From positions 1-16,751 of the forward strand of contig DXYE01000059.1 of assembly GCA_019415985.1 (NCBI GenBank): a DNA stretch of 16,751 nt, in the 5' to 3' direction. Source of the DNA: Clostridiales bacterium. Its GTDB lineage: Bacteria > Bacillota > Clostridia > Oscillospirales > CAG-272. Under the pieces are notes generated by a model that saw nothing but the letters and a program-made list of their open reading frames with translations, was not told the origin of the DNA and ran no database searches. The position numbers and the translations under genes are program-made. The first letter of the stretch is position 1; every line of letters starts with the position of its first letter. Shown in pieces: positions 13,948-16,751 of this stretch.

Positions 13948-14112
13948 GTATTTCCGTTGTTTCCGGATTCAAAATTTGTCTGATAACTACAACCTTTGGG
14001 TACATATTATCGACTATATCGCCCGTAATAAATGCGAATCAAAGTTGGTTTTTATTTCGCTCTCGTTCGGGATTTTCGTGGTTCATGTGGTTCATATTTA
14101 ATCCATTTGGCA

Positions 14113-16716
14113 CTACCGCTTCTTCGGTTCAACCGCATAAACCACTGTGACCACGCTACCGTAATCAACCTCTAAACCCTGTGCCGGATACACTTTTATA
14201 ACAGTTCCCTCCGGATAATCGTCTCTTTCCATTGTTCCCTCATCTACAACAAATCCGGCGTTTTTCAACTTAGATATATAACTGTCCTTGTTTTCCAGGT
14301 CGGATGATAAATAGGGAATGATAGCTGTCTGTTCTTCATCACCTCGTCCATCATCGAATGTTCCGCCATGTCTGCTGTCAAATGTCATGGTTCCGGCCGG
14401 AATATATCCCATATCTGAACTTGTAACGTTAACTGTAATTGAACTTTTATTAAAAGTTAACGTTCCAATTACTACATATTGTCCATTATCGAATTTGAAA
14501 TCAGCCATGCTTTTATTAAGCTTTGTTTCACAATCTATGGCATACTTATGCGCACGAGAAAGGTGAAAAGAAAATTGATTATTGTTTAATTTATTAATAT
14601 GTAATTCTGTTTCGTAAGCATCAACATATCCGCTTTCATAATTTTGTCCGTTAATATGCCACTTGCCAACGTAATCATCTATATTTATTGTAGCTGCGTT
14701 GGTGTCTGTTGCGTTGCTTGTTGTGATTGAACCTAATTGGACTCCGCTTTCTTCCATAAAGTCGCGTAAAGGCTTCCAATCATATTCCGTAAATATGTAA
14801 TCAGGGTTCGTCGGTGCGGCGTATTTATCGGCAGCTTTGAAAAACGTTTTTTCGTCAACTTTTTTGCCATTCACTTTCACATATTCATCTTCCGGACTTT
14901 TAAAGTATAACAGCTTATCAAGCGGTTTCAGTTCTCCGTTTTCCATTGAATAATAGGTATGGTATAACACATCCGCCCCCTCATACTCACGACCCACAAC
15001 ACAAATAACGTGCTCTGACAAATCTTTGCTATATGCTGTGGAGATAAATGCATTTCCGCCATATCCGCTATATCCGCCTTCGCCCTCTTCAAACAATTCC
15101 ACAACTTTACCGCTTGAGATTGCGCAAAGACCTTCTTGCGTCCAGGTGTCACCCATTGGTTTCTGTTCATATTGAATTGTGTAATAGAGGTCAAGCACTC
15201 CATCGCCGTCAAAATCAAAGAACTTTTTTTCAGTTGTTTTGCAATCCGTTGTATCTGGCTGATTATTTATTTTTTCAACTTTACTTTCCAAGTATTTATT
15301 GTACGCAGATTGCGTTTGTGCACATTTTTCGGCTTCATCAAGAAATGAATTGATACTGTCTAAATCCGGTTTGACTTTATTGTGGGTTTTAATTTGCAAA
15401 CTTATTGATGAATTTATCCCATAATATTTATCAAATAAGCTTGCTTCAAACAAATGGAGCAAGTTCTTTTTATCTATTTCCATCGAAACATAGATATCGC
15501 TTATTTTTGGAGCTTCATCTAAATTGTTTCGTATTTCTCTTATCGCATAGGCAATAAAACCTTTTGTATTGAAAAAGTTATCTGAATTTACGGACTTTAT
15601 GTAATTATCTAAAGCTCTTTCTAACTCCGGGAAATCAATAAGACAGTTACGGAAATATTCCAAAAAAGCAACAGTAAAATTCGAGGCATCCAAGCTAAAA
15701 GTGTATCTGTTCAAATTCCCACTTTTTGATTTGTTAAAATCATATATAAATTTACTGTAAACAGATTCTTTCTCACATTCAATAAAAACAAAATCGTTGA
15801 TTAACTCTTCTGCCTCTTTTGTTACCTTGTCAGATATTTTCAGAGTGTAATTAGTTTGTCCTTCAAAAATCTTTTCAATTATTTTTTGAATACGGGTTGT
15901 ATTCAATGTTTTGTTTTGGACTAAATCGTTTATTACGACAGCATTTGACTGCCATATATCTAATTGCTGTTGATAATACCTTTTTTCATTTGCATCTTCA
16001 GCGTTGTTAATTTGTGATTCCCCGTATTTTAAAAGATTTTCATAATCCTCTAATAAAAGAGAATTATCATAACCTTCCGGCAAAAATGCTTTGTCTGGAA
16101 AAAGTATAACTACATAATTATCAATTCCGCTTTCATACCCATACGCATATTCATCATTATCCAAAGAACTAACACCATAATTCCCCTGATGATATACAGC
16201 TCTTCCAGAGCCAGCGTTCTTTTGAATATCCAACACGGAATTTTTCAAATCTTTTCCCAACACAAAATATCCAGATACCGAACCTCTTAACCCACCATGA
16301 TTGACAGACAAATCAAATTCTGCACTGGATAAACGCTCCATAGCGTTAATCGATTTCAAGGTTAATCCAACCGGAGCTTTTGCGTGAAGCGCAGGAAATA
16401 ACCCGAAAAAAGAAGTTGCATATCCAACTATTGCAAAAGCAACGACAAGCGAAATGGCAATTGCCGGGATTAAAATTTTCTTGCGTTTTTTCTTTTGTAT
16501 TTTTGTCTCGTGATTTTCGTTGTTCGGTTCACCTTTAACAAAGGCTGCAGATTCTTCCGAATCCGTATTGCTGTAAATATTTTGACTGTTTACTTGTTCG
16601 CCATTCATTTTTTCATCTGTTTCTTTTGTTGCCAAACTGGTAGTTTGATTTGCACCGCATTTTGGACAAAAGACTGAATCATTATCTATTTGTGAGCCGC
16701 ATTTTTTACAATACAT
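14113..16716 (-). CDS. Membrane-anchored zinc-ribbon protein with C-terminal PASTA-like domain
   Basis: This encodes 867 residues from ATG 16716, six bases after AGGGAG. Residues 1-24 form a zinc ribbon with C3, C6, C17 and C20. A polar Asn/Glu/Ser-rich linker and a basic patch (KKKRKK, 75-80) precede one membrane helix at about 82-107. By the positive-inside rule the ribbon is cytoplasmic and the rest outside. Residues 110-480 are an unrecognised, partly helical region. FFDFDGDGVLDLYY (499-512) is a calcium-loop-like motif of the FG-GAP/VCBS type. A VGKWHINGQ-like beta domain covers about 680-785. A PASTA-like domain (KLKNAGFVVDEG, then YPEGTVIKVYPAQG) spans about 812-863. PASTA domains usually bind cell-wall muropeptides in Ser/Thr kinases and penicillin-binding proteins, but no kinase or transpeptidase is present here. 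The gene is much richer in A+T than the left side of the window. Function unknown; a wall-sensing or surface role is inference. Confidence 0.85.
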   Translation of the reverse strand: MYCKKCGSQIDNDSVFCPKCGANQTTSLATKETDEKMNGEQVNSQNIYSNTDSEESAAFVKGEPNNENHETKIQKKKRKKILIPAIAISLVVAFAIVGYATSFFGLFPALHAKAPVGLTLKSINAMERLSSAEFDLSVNHGGLRGSVSGYFVLGKDLKNSVLDIQKNAGSGRAVYHQGNYGVSSLDNDEYAYGYESGIDNYVVILFPDKAFLPEGYDNSLLLEDYENLLKYGESQINNAEDANEKRYYQQQLDIWQSNAVVINDLVQNKTLNTTRIQKIIEKIFEGQTNYTLKISDKVTKEAEELINDFVFIECEKESVYSKFIYDFNKSKSGNLNRYTFSLDASNFTVAFLEYFRNCLIDFPELERALDNYIKSVNSDNFFNTKGFIAYAIREIRNNLDEAPKISDIYVSMEIDKKNLLHLFEASLFDKYYGINSSISLQIKTHNKVKPDLDSINSFLDEAEKCAQTQSAYNKYLESKVEKINNQPDTTDCKTTEKKFFDFDGDGVLDLYYTIQYEQKPMGDTWTQEGLCAISSGKVVELFEEGEGGYSGYGGNAFISTAYSKDLSEHVICVVGREYEGADVLYHTYYSMENGELKPLDKLLYFKSPEDEYVKVNGKKVDEKTFFKAADKYAAPTNPDYIFTEYDWKPLRDFMEESGVQLGSITTSNATDTNAATINIDDYVGKWHINGQNYESGYVDAYETELHINKLNNNQFSFHLSRAHKYAIDCETKLNKSMADFKFDNGQYVVIGTLTFNKSSITVNVTSSDMGYIPAGTMTFDSRHGGTFDDGRGDEEQTAIIPYLSSDLENKDSYISKLKNAGFVVDEGTMERDDYPEGTVIKVYPAQGLEVDYGSVVTVVYAVEPKKR

Positions 16717-16751
16717 TTCTAACTCCCTATATAGTTATATTAATCTATTTT

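Larger units (their letters stand above)
13440..14112. other. A+T-rich 673-base region without an intact gene
   Basis: This separates the IS3 remnant from the end of the minus-strand zinc-ribbon gene. It contains hairpins, a minus-strand promoter with a broken reading frame, a T-tailed hairpin and a tRNA-like fragment (listed separately). It also carries the tandem nonamer GTGGTTCAT (14078-14086 and 14087-14095). On the minus strand from ATG 14095, an 18-codon frame ends in TGA and continues open for 46 more codons to 13898, through the tRNA-like T-arm. I do not recognise it. Confidence 0.5.

Noticed and set aside
13908..14150. 80-codon + strand frame before the zinc-ribbon gene
   Set aside because: It overlaps the end of the minus-strand gene, has no ribosome binding site, and its hydrophobicity comes from A+T-rich antisense sequence.

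Overview
The window looks like a chromosomal segment from a clostridial Firmicute. The evidence is the gene order ylmH (tail) - divIVA - ileS - lspA - rluD/ylyB-type pseudouridine synthase, the AGGAGG-type ribosome binding sites, and a clostridial-style isoleucyl-tRNA synthetase with a C-terminal zinc knuckle. The left two thirds has balanced base composition. From about 13.45 kb to the right edge the DNA is visibly richer in A+T and looks accessory.

Layout. Positions 1-5725 hold the division/translation/envelope cluster on the + strand: the end of a YlmH-like S4 RNA-binding protein, DivIVA, IleRS, then a strong hairpin, then LspA overlapping an RluD-family pseudouridine synthase. Positions 5996-11108 hold three separately spaced + strand housekeeping genes: a Cof-type HAD phosphatase, a topoisomerase III-type enzyme and S-adenosylhomocysteine hydrolase. 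Each is preceded by a long non-coding stretch (270, 356 and 527 bases) with hairpins. The ahcY gap also holds a textbook sigma-A promoter.

Positions 11109-13465 are a decay zone. It contains a perfect 15-bp-stem hairpin, a promoter plus ribosome binding site leading into a gene start that stops after a few codons, and a minus-strand ABC exporter operon (FtsX/MacB-like permease end followed by its ATPase). The operon is broken by at least six small frameshifts, and its permease is cut off by the 3' end of an IS3-family transposase that is itself frameshifted. Positions 13466-14112 are A+T-rich and without a solid gene. They hold a hairpin, a minus-strand promoter and ribosome binding site on a broken reading frame, a T-tailed hairpin and a tRNA T-arm-like sequence.

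The last gene, on the minus strand (14113-16716), encodes an 867-residue membrane-anchored protein. It has an N-terminal cytoplasmic zinc ribbon, one membrane helix, a large outside region with an Asp-rich DxDGD loop, and a C-terminal PASTA-like domain. It is the least ordinary coding sequence here. I found no CRISPR array, no rRNA, no complete tRNA and no convincing new multi-gene system.
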